NCBI GenBank assembly: GCA_035468985.1
Contig: DATISF010000009.1
Location: 124,001-188,000, forward strand
Direction: 5' to 3'
DNA from: DASVHS01 sp035468985
GTDB taxonomy: Bacteria; Acidobacteriota; Thermoanaerobaculia; Gp7-AA8
DNA length: 64,000 nucleotides
Shown: in pieces, positions 1-8,230 of the stretch
How the letters are laid out: every line of letters begins with the position of its first letter
Position numbering within the stretch: position 1 is the first letter of the stretch
Made by a program: the position numbers and the translations under genes
The notes under the pieces: model-generated
Seen by the model: only the letters and a program-made list of their open reading frames with translations
What the model was told of the DNA's origin: nothing
The model's database searches: none

Positions 1-580
1 GTTCCACGAACGAATCGAGCGCTTCCTTCAGCAAGTTTCGCGCTCGAAAGAGTTTGTTCTTCACGGTGCCGAGGGGAAGCTTCTTCATCGAAGCGATCTC
101 CTCGTAGGAAAGCTCCGCGAAGTGGCGGAGCTGGATCAGCTCGCGGTAGTCGGGCGGCAGCTTCTCCACCGCGTGATCGATGGCCGCGCTCAGTTGCTTG
201 TTCTTCAGGGCCCGGTACGGCGACACGCCGCTGTCGGCAAACTCGCGTTCCTTGCCAGCCGGCTCGTCATCCGTCGTGCGGACGAGCGGCACCTCGGAGA
301 TCGTCTTCTTTCGCAGCGCGTCAATGGCGCTGTTCTGGGCGATCCGGAACAACCACGTCGAGAAGTGGTACTTCGGATCGTATCGATCGAGTGCGAGGTA
401 GACCTTCACGAAGATTTCCTGCGTCAGATCGTGAGCGTCTTCGTAGCGGTGCGTGATCCGGTAAACGTAATTGATGACACGTTTTTCATAGCGAGCCAAC
501 AATTCGCTGAAGCGGTCACGATCACCCCCGAGGATGCGCGCCACCAGGGCACGGTCGTCGAGTTGTTCACGTTCTGCCAT
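1..580 (-). CDS. ECF-type RNA polymerase sigma factor (3' end outside window)
   Basis: Reading the minus strand from the ATG at 580 gives MAEREQLDDRALVARILGGD and 193 open residues up to the window edge, so the C-terminus is missing. Region 2 spans about residues 24-90 (YEDAHDLTQEIF core-binding segment, then FSTWLFRIAQNSAIDALRKK, the -10-recognition helix). Region 4 spans about 130-185 (LPPDYRELIQLRHFAELSYEEIA, then a helix-turn-helix with GTVKNKLFRAR). Spacing and size are those of extracytoplasmic-function or RpoE-like sigma factors, which redirect RNA polymerase to a stress or envelope regulon. It diverges from the ABC ATPase gene across 76 bp. No anti-sigma gene is visible because its downstream side is cut off. 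The specific regulon cannot be told. Confidence 0.9.
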   Translation of the reverse strand, partial: MAEREQLDDRALVARILGGDRDRFSELLARYEKRVINYVYRITHRYEDAHDLTQEIFVKVYLALDRYDPKYHFSTWLFRIAQNSAIDALRKKTISEVPLVRTTDDEPAGKEREFADSGVSPYRALKNKQLSAAIDHAVEKLPPDYRELIQLRHFAELSYEEIASMKKLPLGTVKNKLFRARNLLKEALDSFVE

Positions 581-656
581 GTGGTGGTACGGCTCAGTCC
601 CTCGAAGGTTTACCGGCGCCGGATGATAACGTCTTACCCTTAGCGCTGCCTTGCCC

Positions 657-1391
657 ATGATCGAAATTCGTGATCTGACAAAGAAATACGGCGATTTCAC
701 GGCCGTCGACCACCTCAGCCTTATGGTCCAGCCCGGCGAGATCTTCGGGTTCCTGGGGCCGAACGGGGCGGGAAAAACGACCACGATCCGGATCCTGGCC
801 GGCCTGTCGCTGCCGACGTCCGGTGAGGTGCGGGTCAACGGCGTCGACATCGTTCAGGACGGCGTCTCCGCCAAGCGGATCACCGGGTACGTCCCCGACC
901 GTCCTTACCTGTACGAGAAGCTGACCGGCCGGGAGCTCCTGCAGTTCGTGGCCAACCTCTACGGACGCGAGTGGGCGGACTGCGAGCCGCGCGCTCTCGA
1001 GCTGTTGCGCTATTTCGACCTGCACGAGTGGGCCGACGCGAGGATCGAGAACCTCTCGCATGGCATGAAGCAGAAGCTGGTGATCATCGCCGCGCTCGTC
1101 CACAACCCGCGGCTGCTCATCATCGACGAGCCGATGGTCGGACTCGATGCCCTGGCGCAGCGGCAGGTGAAGGTGCTCTTCCGGCGCCTGGCGGACGAAG
1201 GAAAGACCGTCTTTCTCACGACGCACACGCTGTCGATCGCCGAGGCGGTATGCGATCGGATCGCGATCCTGCATCGGGGGAAGATCATCGCCACCGGCAT
1301 CACGTCCGAGTTGAAGGAAGCCGCCGGACGGCCTGGGAGTCCTCTCGAAGATGTGTTCCTCGAGCTCACGTATGACGACGCGTCAACTTGA
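657..1391 (+). CDS. ABC transporter ATP-binding protein
   Basis: A 244-residue ATPase subunit that would power an ABC exporter or efflux-type permease at the inner membrane. Walker A is GPNGAGKT at residues 34-41, the signature is LSHGMKQ near 133-139, Walker B is LLIIDEP near 153-159, and the H-loop His is near 190 (FLTTH). The sequence resembles the DrrA/CcmA/NatA group, which pair with a separate membrane protein. No permease gene is next to it, so the partner is elsewhere or upstream of the window. I chose ATG 657 over the in-frame TTG two codons upstream because MIEIRDLTKKYG is the usual family start. The last 20 bp overlap prmC, suggesting translational coupling. Substrate unknown. Confidence 0.93.
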   Translation: MIEIRDLTKKYGDFTAVDHLSLMVQPGEIFGFLGPNGAGKTTTIRILAGLSLPTSGEVRVNGVDIVQDGVSAKRITGYVPDRPYLYEKLTGRELLQFVANLYGREWADCEPRALELLRYFDLHEWADARIENLSHGMKQKLVIIAALVHNPRLLIIDEPMVGLDALAQRQVKVLFRRLADEGKTVFLTTHTLSIAEAVCDRIAILHRGKIIATGITSELKEAAGRPGSPLEDVFLELTYDDAST

Positions 1392-2208
1392 GCGCATCGA
1401 CGAATTGCGCGCGCGTCACCGCCAGGAAGCCGTGCGGCGAGGCATCAATCCCCGCGACGTCGACGTCCTCCTCGGCGATCTCGCCGGCCAATCGTTGCCG
1501 CATCTGCTGGCGCACGGCGATGAGCGGGTCGATGCGGCAGCGCTCGAGAAACTCCTGGGGCGCCGCTACGCGGGCGAGCCGCTGCAATACATCCGCGGGA
1601 AAGCGGAATTCTTCACGCGCGAGTTCCTGGTCGATGACCGCGTGCTGATTCCGCGGCCGGAGACCGAGCTCGTCGTCGAAGCGGCGGTGGAGCGGGCACC
1701 TCGCGGCGGACGCGTGATCGACATCGGCACCGGCAGCGGCTGCATCGCCATTTCCATCGAGCGCGAAAGGCCCGATCTTCACGTCATCGGAGTCGATGTC
1801 TCGGTCGCGGCGCTCGCCGTTGCGGCGAAGAATCGCGCGCGGCTGCAGGCAGAAATCGCGCTCGCCGCGAGCGACGTCCTTGCCGCAGTCCGCGGGAAGT
1901 TCGATCTGATCGTGTCGAACCCGCCCTATATCCCGAAGAAAGACATCGCCGGCCTGCAGACGGAGGTTCGCGATCACGAGCCGCATCTCGCGCTCACGGC
2001 GGGAACGCACGGGACCGAGGTCATCGCGCGAATTCTCGATGACGGCCAACGGCTGCTCCGTTCCGGTGGCCGCGTGATCATCGAGATCGGCTTCGGACAG
2101 GAGAAGGATTTGCGCGAGCTCGCCGAAGCGAAGAGTTTCGAGGTCGAGACCATCGTTCCCGACCTCGCGGCCATTCCGCGCGTCATCGTATTATCCGCGC
2201 ATGCCTAG
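1372..2208 (+). CDS. prmC: Peptide chain release factor N5-glutamine methyltransferase
   Basis: Methylates the glutamine of the GGQ motif in release factors RF1/RF2 using S-adenosylmethionine, which improves termination. The 278-residue protein has an N-terminal helical substrate-binding domain (about 1-90), the family segment IPRPETE at about 93-99, the SAM-binding loop IDIGTGSGC around 116-124, and the catalytic NPPY at 183-186. Length matches the family. Start ATG 1372 overlaps the end of the upstream ATPase gene; a further in-frame ATG lies seven codons upstream but would add a serine-rich tail of no family character. The 3' end overlaps the HIT gene by 8 bp. prfA, its usual neighbour, is not in the window. 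Confidence 0.94.
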   Translation: MTTRQLERIDELRARHRQEAVRRGINPRDVDVLLGDLAGQSLPHLLAHGDERVDAAALEKLLGRRYAGEPLQYIRGKAEFFTREFLVDDRVLIPRPETELVVEAAVERAPRGGRVIDIGTGSGCIAISIERERPDLHVIGVDVSVAALAVAAKNRARLQAEIALAASDVLAAVRGKFDLIVSNPPYIPKKDIAGLQTEVRDHEPHLALTAGTHGTEVIARILDDGQRLLRSGGRVIIEIGFGQEKDLRELAEAKSFEVETIVPDLAAIPRVIVLSAHA

Positions 2209-2554
2209 CAACGACCGATGCCTGTTCTGCCGCATCGCTTCCGGTGAGATCAACGCCAGAAAAGTCTTCGAGGACGACGTCGCGGTCGCGTTTCACGACA
2301 TCAATCCGCAGGCGCCGACGCACGTGCTCATCGTGCCGCGCAAGCACATCCCCAGCCTCGACGAGATGAGTGAAGCGGATGCCGCGATCGTGGGAAACGT
2401 TCTTCTGCGCGCCGCGCAGATCGCGCGCGACCTGCAGCTCACATCGGAAGGCTACCGCATCGTCGCGAACACGGGCGAAGCGGCCGGGCAGACCGTCTTC
2501 CACATCCACTTCCACATCCTGGGCGGACGGAACTTCGGCTGGCCGCCGGGATGA
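2201..2554 (+). CDS. HIT-family (HinT-like) nucleotide hydrolase
   Basis: A 117-residue histidine-triad protein, which in this family hydrolyses purine nucleoside phosphoramidates or aminoacyl-adenylates in the cytoplasm. The N-terminus has the zinc-type CLFCRI motif (residues 7-12), followed by VLIVPRKHI, and the active-site triad HIHFHILGGR at 101-110. The protein ends in WPPG, the usual HinT C-terminus, so the reading is complete. It overlaps prmC by 8 bp and is the last gene of the ABC-prmC-HIT run. A palindromic element begins one base after its stop codon and fills the gap to the convergent permease gene. Confidence 0.93.
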   Translation: MPSNDRCLFCRIASGEINARKVFEDDVAVAFHDINPQAPTHVLIVPRKHIPSLDEMSEADAAIVGNVLLRAAQIARDLQLTSEGYRIVANTGEAAGQTVFHIHFHILGGRNFGWPPG

Positions 2555-2555
2555 G

Positions 2556-2604
2556 GTAGGTCCGACTCTCAGTCGGACCGGGCCGGCTGGAGAGCCGGCC
2601 CTAC
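2556..2604. repeat. Double-hairpin palindromic element (family B-like)
   Basis: Two adjacent inverted repeats, GTCCGACTctcAGTCGGAC and GGGCCGGCtggaGAGCCGGCCC, bounded by GTAGG and CCTAC. The element lies between two convergent stop codons with one base to spare on each side, so it probably acts as a bidirectional transcription terminator or as a REP-type mobile element. A related double hairpin is at 12645-12694. Confidence 0.75.
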
Positions 2605-2605
2605 G

Positions 2606-4489
2606 TTACGCCGGCGGCGGTACGCGGAACCGGCCGCCGGAAAACGTGATGCTCCGCGTCGACGGTTTGCGCTTCCCACCTTTGCGGCGGGCCAGAAAAT
2701 CCTCCTTCGCTTCGGAGAGCGTCGAAGGCACGTAGGTGGCGCCGGCGGCGAGTGTCTTGGCGCGGTCACGCGCGAAACCCGAGCCGCCAGCCACGATGAT
2801 CAGCTCGGTGAAGTTTTCGGCGAGCAGCCGCAGAAGCGCGTAACCCTGCTCGGTGTGATCGTGGTTCGAGCAGGAGATGAATACCGCCTCCGGCTTGACC
2901 TCGTTGATGAACGCCACGAGCTCCGGATCGGGAAGATCGGTGAAGTAATCGACCGAGTAGCCTTCGCTGCGCAGAAGCTGGGTCAGCATCAGCGTGCCGA
3001 GAGAGAGACGCTCGCCGGCCACGGAAACGGCGACGATGTGCCGCTGCGGATCGGGCGTTCCCGCGTTCCGGTCGCCGAAGCGGATGATCAGCTCGCGGAT
3101 GACGTCCTTCATGAAGTGATCGTGCGCGGGCGTGATGCGCTTCCGCTCCAGCTCTTCCTGCGCGAATGTCAGCGTGGGAATGAAGAGATCGCTGAACATC
3201 TCCTCCATCGTGGCGTTCTCGGCGTGACGATCGGCGATGGCGATCGCGCCCGTGCGGTCGCGCAGCAGCAGCCGGTTGTAGAAACTGAGGTAGCCCTCCA
3301 GCGGATCTTCACTGCCGAACATGATCGTGAAGATGCGAAGCGCGGGGATGAACTCGCCGCCGACCGTGAGGCACACCGTGATGGGCGTCGCCAGCAGAAG
3401 GCCGACAGGCCCCCACAGCCATCCCCAGAAGATCGCCGCGACGAGCAGCGCGATCGGTGAGACGCCCACACGATGTCCGACGACGATGGGCTCGATGAAG
3501 CCGCCGATCATCTGATCGCTGAACACGAACAGGCCGAGGACGGCCAGCGCGCTGTACCAGTTCGGAAAAATCGCCAGCGCCAGAAACGTCGGAAACGCCG
3601 CGCTCATGACAGCCCCGATGTACGGCACGAATCGCAGCAGGCCGGCTGTGACTCCCCACAGCGCCGCGTGCGGAACGCGCAGCAGCCATAGACCAAGGCC
3701 GATCATCAAACCGAAGCCGATGTTGAGCAACGCGATCGTCAGCAGGTATTGGCTGATGCGCTCGGAGGTCTCCCCGATCGCCTGGGTCGTGACGGTGAGG
3801 TGCGCGCGTCCGGCGAGCCGCAGCATCTTGTCGCGGAGCTGCTCGCGATCCTGAAGCACGAAGAAGACCAGAACCACGACCAGGAACGCCGCCGCGGCGA
3901 ACTCCACCTGCGGCGCCACCTGTTCATAGCGCTGCGCGATCGACTTGCGATCCTCCACGACGCGAACCTTGAGGTCCGCCTTTTCCGGCTGCTCTCGCGC
4001 CTCGGCCACTCGCTGCACGGTGCGCTCGAAGATCGCCAGCGCACCGCCCGATCGCGAACGGAGAAACTGCAGCTTTTCTTCGATATGGCCGCGGGCGCCG
4101 GCACGCGCGAGCTCGTTCGCCACATCCGCGAACTGCTGGTACATCCAATATCCGCCAAAGCCGAGGGCGGTGATGGTGAGGCCCAGCGAAAGGACGATCG
4201 CGCCGGTGCGCCGCAGGAATGATCGCTCCAGGAAGCGAACGATCGGCGTCAAAAGGAACGAGAAGAGGATCGCCAGCGCCACCGGAACGAGGACCGTCCG
4301 CGCGATGTAGAGGATCGCGATGACGATGATGGTGATCGAGAGGATCCGCGCCGTCGACTGCCGTCGGTCCACGGCGCGCTTGTCGACAACGTCGACGGCG
4401 GACGCCGGAGCGCGCCGGACTGACATCGTCCGATCGAACCGGTCAGTATCTTCGTCGTCGGGAAACACGGATGAGTGTACTGCAAGCAT
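2606..4489 (-). CDS. AI-2E family (PerM/YhhQ-type) permease with C-terminal B12-binding-like domain
   Basis: A 627-residue inner-membrane protein. Residues about 45-400 have the AI-2E/PerM architecture: paired N-terminal helices (TILVPVALAILFSFLLTPIVRFLE type), a long amphipathic loop, and the C-terminal signature regions LLRFVPYIGAVMSA and FIEPIVVGHRVGVSPIALLVA. Residues about 400-500 are a soluble helical linker (LFIPTLTFAQEELERKR). From about 500 a Rossmann-like fold resembles a cobalamin-binding domain (HIVAVSVAGERLSLG, then GYSVDYF, PEAVFISCS and IVAGGSGFA). The expected DxHxxG is ERLSLG, so the cobalt-ligating His is a Leu. Known members export small molecules or act as Na+/H+ antiporters; the substrate here is unknown. 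Start may be the Met at 4429 instead of 4489. A family A/B repeat cluster precedes it. Confidence 0.88.
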   Translation of the reverse strand: MLAVHSSVFPDDEDTDRFDRTMSVRRAPASAVDVVDKRAVDRRQSTARILSITIIVIAILYIARTVLVPVALAILFSFLLTPIVRFLERSFLRRTGAIVLSLGLTITALGFGGYWMYQQFADVANELARAGARGHIEEKLQFLRSRSGGALAIFERTVQRVAEAREQPEKADLKVRVVEDRKSIAQRYEQVAPQVEFAAAAFLVVVLVFFVLQDREQLRDKMLRLAGRAHLTVTTQAIGETSERISQYLLTIALLNIGFGLMIGLGLWLLRVPHAALWGVTAGLLRFVPYIGAVMSAAFPTFLALAIFPNWYSALAVLGLFVFSDQMIGGFIEPIVVGHRVGVSPIALLVAAIFWGWLWGPVGLLLATPITVCLTVGGEFIPALRIFTIMFGSEDPLEGYLSFYNRLLLRDRTGAIAIADRHAENATMEEMFSDLFIPTLTFAQEELERKRITPAHDHFMKDVIRELIIRFGDRNAGTPDPQRHIVAVSVAGERLSLGTLMLTQLLRSEGYSVDYFTDLPDPELVAFINEVKPEAVFISCSNHDHTEQGYALLRLLAENFTELIIVAGGSGFARDRAKTLAAGATYVPSTLSEAKEDFLARRKGGKRKPSTRSITFSGGRFRVPPPA

Positions 4490-4516
4490 GGGCCCCCGGC
4501 TTCAGCCGGGGATGCG
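4490..4516. repeat. Family B palindrome fragment
   Basis: CCCCGGCTTCAGCCGGGG-type palindrome immediately upstream of the permease start codon. It shares the GGCTTCAGCC core with the copies at 6681, 59916 and 61333. Confidence 0.65.
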
Positions 4517-4524
4517 ACCGGCTA

Positions 4525-4706
4525 AGGAACCTCTGCGCAAATCGTCATCCTGAGTCGGCGAAGCGCTGCCCCTGGATGTTCACGTCATCCTGAGTCGGCG
4601 AAGCGCGACGAAGGATCTCAGAATGCGAAACCGCCTGCCATTTCGAGATCCTTCGCCGTCTTCGCGGCTCAGGATGACGTGAACAACGACTTGCCCAGAG
4701 GTTCCC
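4525..4706. repeat. Family A palindromic element, copy 1
   Basis: Begins AGGAACCTCTGCGCAA and ends with the inverted form TTGCCCAGAGGTTCC. Inside is a second inverted pair GTCATCCTGAG / CTCAGGATGAC with GAAGGATCTC / GAGATCCTTC nested further in. The outside-to-inside nested palindrome is the signature of this family, which recurs about ten times in the window. This copy has an extra partial left arm (4547-4571). Confidence 0.85.
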
Positions 4707-4827
4707 CAGCCGTCATGCGCGCGCCCGTCGTCCGTTCCTGGTCAGCAGGGCAATGATTGCACCGCCCGAGAGCGCGGCGATCGTCGGCGATCGTCGTGGC
4801 CGCCCTCGTTGCCGTGGCCATCTGCAC

Positions 4828-4963
4828 CTGGATGTTCACGTCATCCTGAGTCGGCGAAGCGCGACGAAGGATCTCAGGATGCGAAAACGCCTGCCATTTC
4901 GAGATCCTTCGCCGTCGTCGCGGCTCAGGATGACGTGACCAACGACTTGCTCAGAGGTTCCCC
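4828..4963. repeat. Family A palindromic element, copy 2
   Basis: Second tandem copy: GTCATCCTGAGTCGGCGAAG left arm, CTCAGGATGACGTGA right arm, ending in the terminal motif CAGAGGTTCCCC. The left outer terminus (AGGAACCTCTGC) has been replaced by the duplicated unique segment. Confidence 0.8.
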
Positions 4964-5079
4964 AGCCGTCATGCCGGCGCTTCGTCCGTTCCTGGTCAGC
5001 AAGGCAATAATTGCACCGGCCGCGAGCGCGCGATCGTCGGCGATCGTCGTGGCCGCCCTCGTTGCCGTGGCCATCTGCA

Positions 5080-5217
5080 CATGGATGGTCACGTCATCCT
5101 GAGTCGGCGAAGCGCGACGAAGGATCTCAGGATGCGAAAACGCCTGCCATTTCGAGATCCTTCGCCGTCTTCGCGGCTCAGGATGACGTGAACAACGGCT
5201 TGCGGAGAGGTTCCCTA
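5080..5217. repeat. Family A palindromic element, copy 3
   Basis: Third copy, ending GGAGAGGTTCCCTAAGG. It is followed by GCCGGTGCTCCA, the TGGAGC end of a family B element, directly against the gcvPB stop codon. Confidence 0.8.
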
Positions 5218-5231
5218 AGGCCGGTGCTCCA

Positions 5232-6734
5232 TCACTTTTTCTTCCACCTCAGGATCGGATTCCGGGCTGCTCTCGCTTCGTCCAGCCTCCGCACCGGCGT
5301 GGTGTGCGGCGCGCTGCGGACCAGCTCCGGGCGCTCCTCGCATTCCCTGGCGATGGCCAGCATCGCGTCGCAGAACGCGTCGAGCTCCTCTTTCGGCTCG
5401 CTCTCCGTGGGCTCGATCATCAGCGCGCCCGACACGATCAGCGGGAAGTAGATCGTCGGCGGATGAAAGCCGTAATCCATCAGACGCTTGGCGATATCCA
5501 GCGTGTGGACCTCGTGCCGCGTCTGATTCTTGTCGCTGAACACGACCTCATGGAGCGACGGCGCGTCGTACGGCAGGTGATACGGTCCCTTGAGCCGGGC
5601 GCGGATGTAGTTGGCGTTGAGCACCGCGAGCTGCGCGATGCGCCGCAGGCCCGTCGGTCCCATCGATCGCATGTACGTCAGCGCGCGCACGAGCACGTTG
5701 AAGTTGCCGTTGAACGCGCGCATGCGCCCGATCGAATCGGGATGATTGAGATCGAGATAGAACGTCCCGTCACTCCGCCGCTCGACCGTTGGAGAGGGAA
5801 CGAACGGAACGAGACGCTGGGAGACGCCGACCGGGCCGGCACCGGGACCGCCGCCGCCATGCGGCGTCGAGAACGTCTTGTGCAGGTTCGAGTGAATGAC
5901 GTCGATCCCCATGTCACCGGGACGGGCGATGCCGACGAAGGCATTGAGATTCGCGCCGTCGCAATAGAGGTACGCGCCCTTGCGATGGAGGATGTCGGCG
6001 ATCGATTTGATCTCGCTCTCGAACACGCCGAGCGTATTCGGGACCGTGATCATGAGCGCCGCGCAATCCTCGGTGACGTTCGCCTCGAGCACGTCGAGGT
6101 CCAGCGTGCCGCGGCTGTTCGACTTCAGCTCCTTGACTTCATATCCGGCAAATGCGGCTGACGCCGGGTTGGTGCCGTGCGCGGAGTCGGGGATGAGAAT
6201 GTACTTCCTGGCGTTCCCGCTCTTCGCCAGCGCCTTGTGAACCATCAGGATGCCGGTGAGCTCGCCGTGCGCTCCGGCGACGGGCTGCAGCGTCACGCGC
6301 GGCATTCCCAGGATCTCTTTCAACGTCTGCTCGATCGCCCAGAGCAGCTCCAGATTCCCCTGCACCTGGTGATCGGGCTGCAGCGGATGCGAGAGCGCGA
6401 ATCCCGGCGTGCGCGCGATCTCCTCATTGATGCGCGGGTTGTGCTTCATCGTGCACGAGCCGAGGGGATAGAGGCCGGCGTCGATGGACACGTTCATCTT
6501 CGACAGCCGCGTGAAATGGCGGATGACATCGACTTCGGAGACTTCGACTTCGTCCTCGATCTGGCCGCGGCGAAGATTCGCGGGAAGCGCGTCAGCGGCT
6601 TCGGGAACGTCGAGCTTCGGCAGCTGATATCCGCGCCGGCCGCGCCTGGAGCGTTCGAAGATGAGGCCTTGGCGATCGGATGGAGCGCCGGCTTCAGCCG
6701 GCTTCGTGGCGGTCGGTGCCAGTACGTCAGTCAT
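5232..6734 (-). CDS. gcvPB: Glycine dehydrogenase (decarboxylating) subunit 2
   Basis: Beta half of the heteromeric PLP-dependent P-protein, which decarboxylates glycine and passes the aminomethyl group to lipoylated GcvH. The 500-residue protein carries the PLP-lysine segment HSNLHKTFSTPHGGGGPG with the Schiff-base Lys at about 286, and the substrate/PLP loop GANLNAFVG just before it. The N-terminal 35 residues are poorly conserved in the family and here include KPAEAGAP (11-18), encoded by an in-frame family B palindrome (6681-6709). The start ATG overlaps the gcvPA stop by 4 bp (ATGA). It is the last gene of gcvT-gcvH-gcvPA-gcvPB, so the whole glycine cleavage enzyme except the shared Lpd is encoded here. 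Confidence 0.96.
   Translation of the reverse strand: MTDVLAPTATKPAEAGAPSDRQGLIFERSRRGRRGYQLPKLDVPEAADALPANLRRGQIEDEVEVSEVDVIRHFTRLSKMNVSIDAGLYPLGSCTMKHNPRINEEIARTPGFALSHPLQPDHQVQGNLELLWAIEQTLKEILGMPRVTLQPVAGAHGELTGILMVHKALAKSGNARKYILIPDSAHGTNPASAAFAGYEVKELKSNSRGTLDLDVLEANVTEDCAALMITVPNTLGVFESEIKSIADILHRKGAYLYCDGANLNAFVGIARPGDMGIDVIHSNLHKTFSTPHGGGGPGAGPVGVSQRLVPFVPSPTVERRSDGTFYLDLNHPDSIGRMRAFNGNFNVLVRALTYMRSMGPTGLRRIAQLAVLNANYIRARLKGPYHLPYDAPSLHEVVFSDKNQTRHEVHTLDIAKRLMDYGFHPPTIYFPLIVSGALMIEPTESEPKEELDAFCDAMLAIARECEERPELVRSAPHTTPVRRLDEARAARNPILRWKKK
6681..6709. repeat. Family B palindrome inside gcvPB
   Basis: TGGAGCGCCGGCTTCAGCCG followed by GC; a GCCGGCTTCAGCCGGC palindrome with the family's TGGAGC end. 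It lies within the reading frame of gcvPB and encodes PAEAGAP near the N-terminus without disrupting the ORF. Confidence 0.75.
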
Positions 6735-8122
6735 CGCCGCTCCCTCGCAATCGCCGCGCTCAGCGCGCTCACGTACTGATCGAGGTGCTCGCGCGCGTGC
6801 AGTTCGGTGACGGCAACGAGAAACTCGTTGTCATGGCCCGGATAGAACGTGGTCAGCGGGATGCCGCCGAGGATGTTCGCGCGCTCGAGATCGGCGAGGA
6901 TCTCCTTCGCCGGGAACGGCGTCCGAACGACGAACTCGTTGTAGACCGGCCCGCTGAACGGAAGCTCCAGGCCTTTGATCGCGCGCAACTTCGAGCGGAG
7001 GTACGCCGCTTTCTGCAGGCACTGCTCTCCGACCTCGCGCAGCCCCGCCTTGCCCATCAGCGAGAGGTACATGTTTGCGGCGAGGGCGATCAGAGCCTCG
7101 TTCGTGCAGATGTTCGAAGTGGCCTTCCCGCGGCGGATGTGCTGCTCTCGCGTGGCCAGGGTCAGCACGTACGCGCGCTTGCCGTCCACGTCGATCGTTT
7201 CGCCGACGAGCCGGCCCGGCATGTGGCGCTTCAGCGCGTCCTTCACGACCATGAAGCCGACATACGGTCCGCCGAACTGCGGCGGGATTCCCCACGCCTG
7301 CCCCTCGCCGACGGCAATGTCGAATCCGTGCGCGCCCGGCGGCGTCACAACGCCGAGCGACGTCGCCTCGGTGATCACCGCAATCTTTGCTGCCGCCGTC
7401 GCCGCGGCGATGGCGTCGTAATCCTCGATCACTCCGAGAGCGTTCGGGGACTGGATGGCCACGCCGAACGCCTCCTGCGATGCCGCACGCAGCGCGTCCA
7501 CGTCGACTCGCCCGTCATTCTTCCAGCCCACCTCCACGATCTCGATGCCGAGATTCTGGAGATAGGTGCGGACGGTGGCGGTGTACTGCGGATGCACGCT
7601 CTTGGCGATGACGACTTTCTTCTTGCCCTTCCCAAAGCGCTCCGCGAGGAGTACCGCCTCGCACAACGCGGTCGAGCCGTCGTAGAGCGATGCGTTCGCG
7701 ACGTCGAGACCGGTCAGCAGGCACTGGTGCGTCTGGTATTCGAAGATCGACTGCAACGTTCCCTGCGAGACTTCCGGCTGGTAGGGCGTGTACGACGTCA
7801 GGAACTCCGCGCGCAAAAGAAGCTGGTCGATGCAGGCCGGCTGGTAGTGCGCGTAGGCTCCGCCGCCGAGAAACGACAGGTGATCGACGGCCGTCTTGTT
7901 GCGCGCGGCCAGCTCGCGGAACCAGCGGCGCGACTCGATCTCCGACCACGGGCCGGGGATGTCGAGCAGGCGGTCGAGCTTGACGTTCTTCGGGATGGTG
8001 TCGAAGAGGCGATCGATCGAGTCGACGCCGACGACCTTCAGCATCTCCGGAATGTCACCGGACGAGTTGGGGATGTAGCGGTGAGTGTTCGAGGTGTCGG
8101 TTGGGTCGGGAAGTCCGGTCAT
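6731..8122 (-). CDS. gcvPA: Glycine dehydrogenase (decarboxylating) subunit 1
   Basis: Alpha half of the split P-protein; forms a heterotetramer with GcvPB for glycine decarboxylation. The 463-residue protein begins MTGLPDPTDTSNTHRYIPNS, then EMLKVVGVDSIDRLFDTIP, the usual GcvPA N-terminal domain. Conserved blocks are HYQPACIDQLLLRAEFLTSYTPYQ (written here as its start HYQPA and end YTPYQPEVSQGTLQ) and the C-terminal TFYPGHDNEFLVAVTE. Subunit 1 lacks the PLP lysine, as expected. It overlaps gcvPB by 4 bp. A short family A element separates it from gcvH, which may attenuate transcription between the two. Confidence 0.95.
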   Translation of the reverse strand: MTGLPDPTDTSNTHRYIPNSSGDIPEMLKVVGVDSIDRLFDTIPKNVKLDRLLDIPGPWSEIESRRWFRELAARNKTAVDHLSFLGGGAYAHYQPACIDQLLLRAEFLTSYTPYQPEVSQGTLQSIFEYQTHQCLLTGLDVANASLYDGSTALCEAVLLAERFGKGKKKVVIAKSVHPQYTATVRTYLQNLGIEIVEVGWKNDGRVDVDALRAASQEAFGVAIQSPNALGVIEDYDAIAAATAAAKIAVITEATSLGVVTPPGAHGFDIAVGEGQAWGIPPQFGGPYVGFMVVKDALKRHMPGRLVGETIDVDGKRAYVLTLATREQHIRRGKATSNICTNEALIALAANMYLSLMGKAGLREVGEQCLQKAAYLRSKLRAIKGLELPFSGPVYNEFVVRTPFPAKEILADLERANILGGIPLTTFYPGHDNEFLVAVTELHAREHLDQYVSALSAAIARERR

Positions 8123-8131
8123 CGTATATTT

Positions 8132-8220
8132 CGCGTCATCCTGAGCGGAGCGAAGGATCTCAAGATGCCTGATTGTCGCTGAGGAGATCCTTCGTCGCTG
8201 CGCTCCTCAGGATGGCGCGT
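8132..8220. repeat. Family A core hairpin between gcvH and gcvPA
   Basis: GTCATCCTGAGCGGAGCGAA pairs with the inverted GCTCCTCAGGATGGC, with GGATCT / AGATCC inside. It lacks the long AGGAACCTCTGC termini. It is a strong stem-loop within an operon. Confidence 0.75.
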
Positions 8221-8230
8221 CTCACGCGCG

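Larger units (their letters stand above)
4572..5217. repeat. About 254-bp tandem duplication built on family A element
   Basis: The string CTGGATGTTCACGTCATCC recurs at 4572, 4828 and (as ATGGATGGTCACGTCATCC) 5080, a period of 256 and 252 bp. Each period is one family A element plus about 110 bp of unique sequence (TGGTCAGCA..GGCAAT.ATTGCACC through GCCGTGGCCATCTGCAC). The unique part, read on the plus strand, could encode a short hydrophobic peptide (IVVAALVAVAIC) but no start or gene context supports it. The whole 742-bp gap between the permease and gcvPB holds only these repeats; I see no gene in it. Confidence 0.8.

Noticed and set aside
4809..5102. Small membrane protein in the permease-gcvPB gap
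   Set aside because: The hydrophobic frame spans duplicated repeat sequence, has no ribosome site or conserved start, and both copies of the segment carry it only by duplication.
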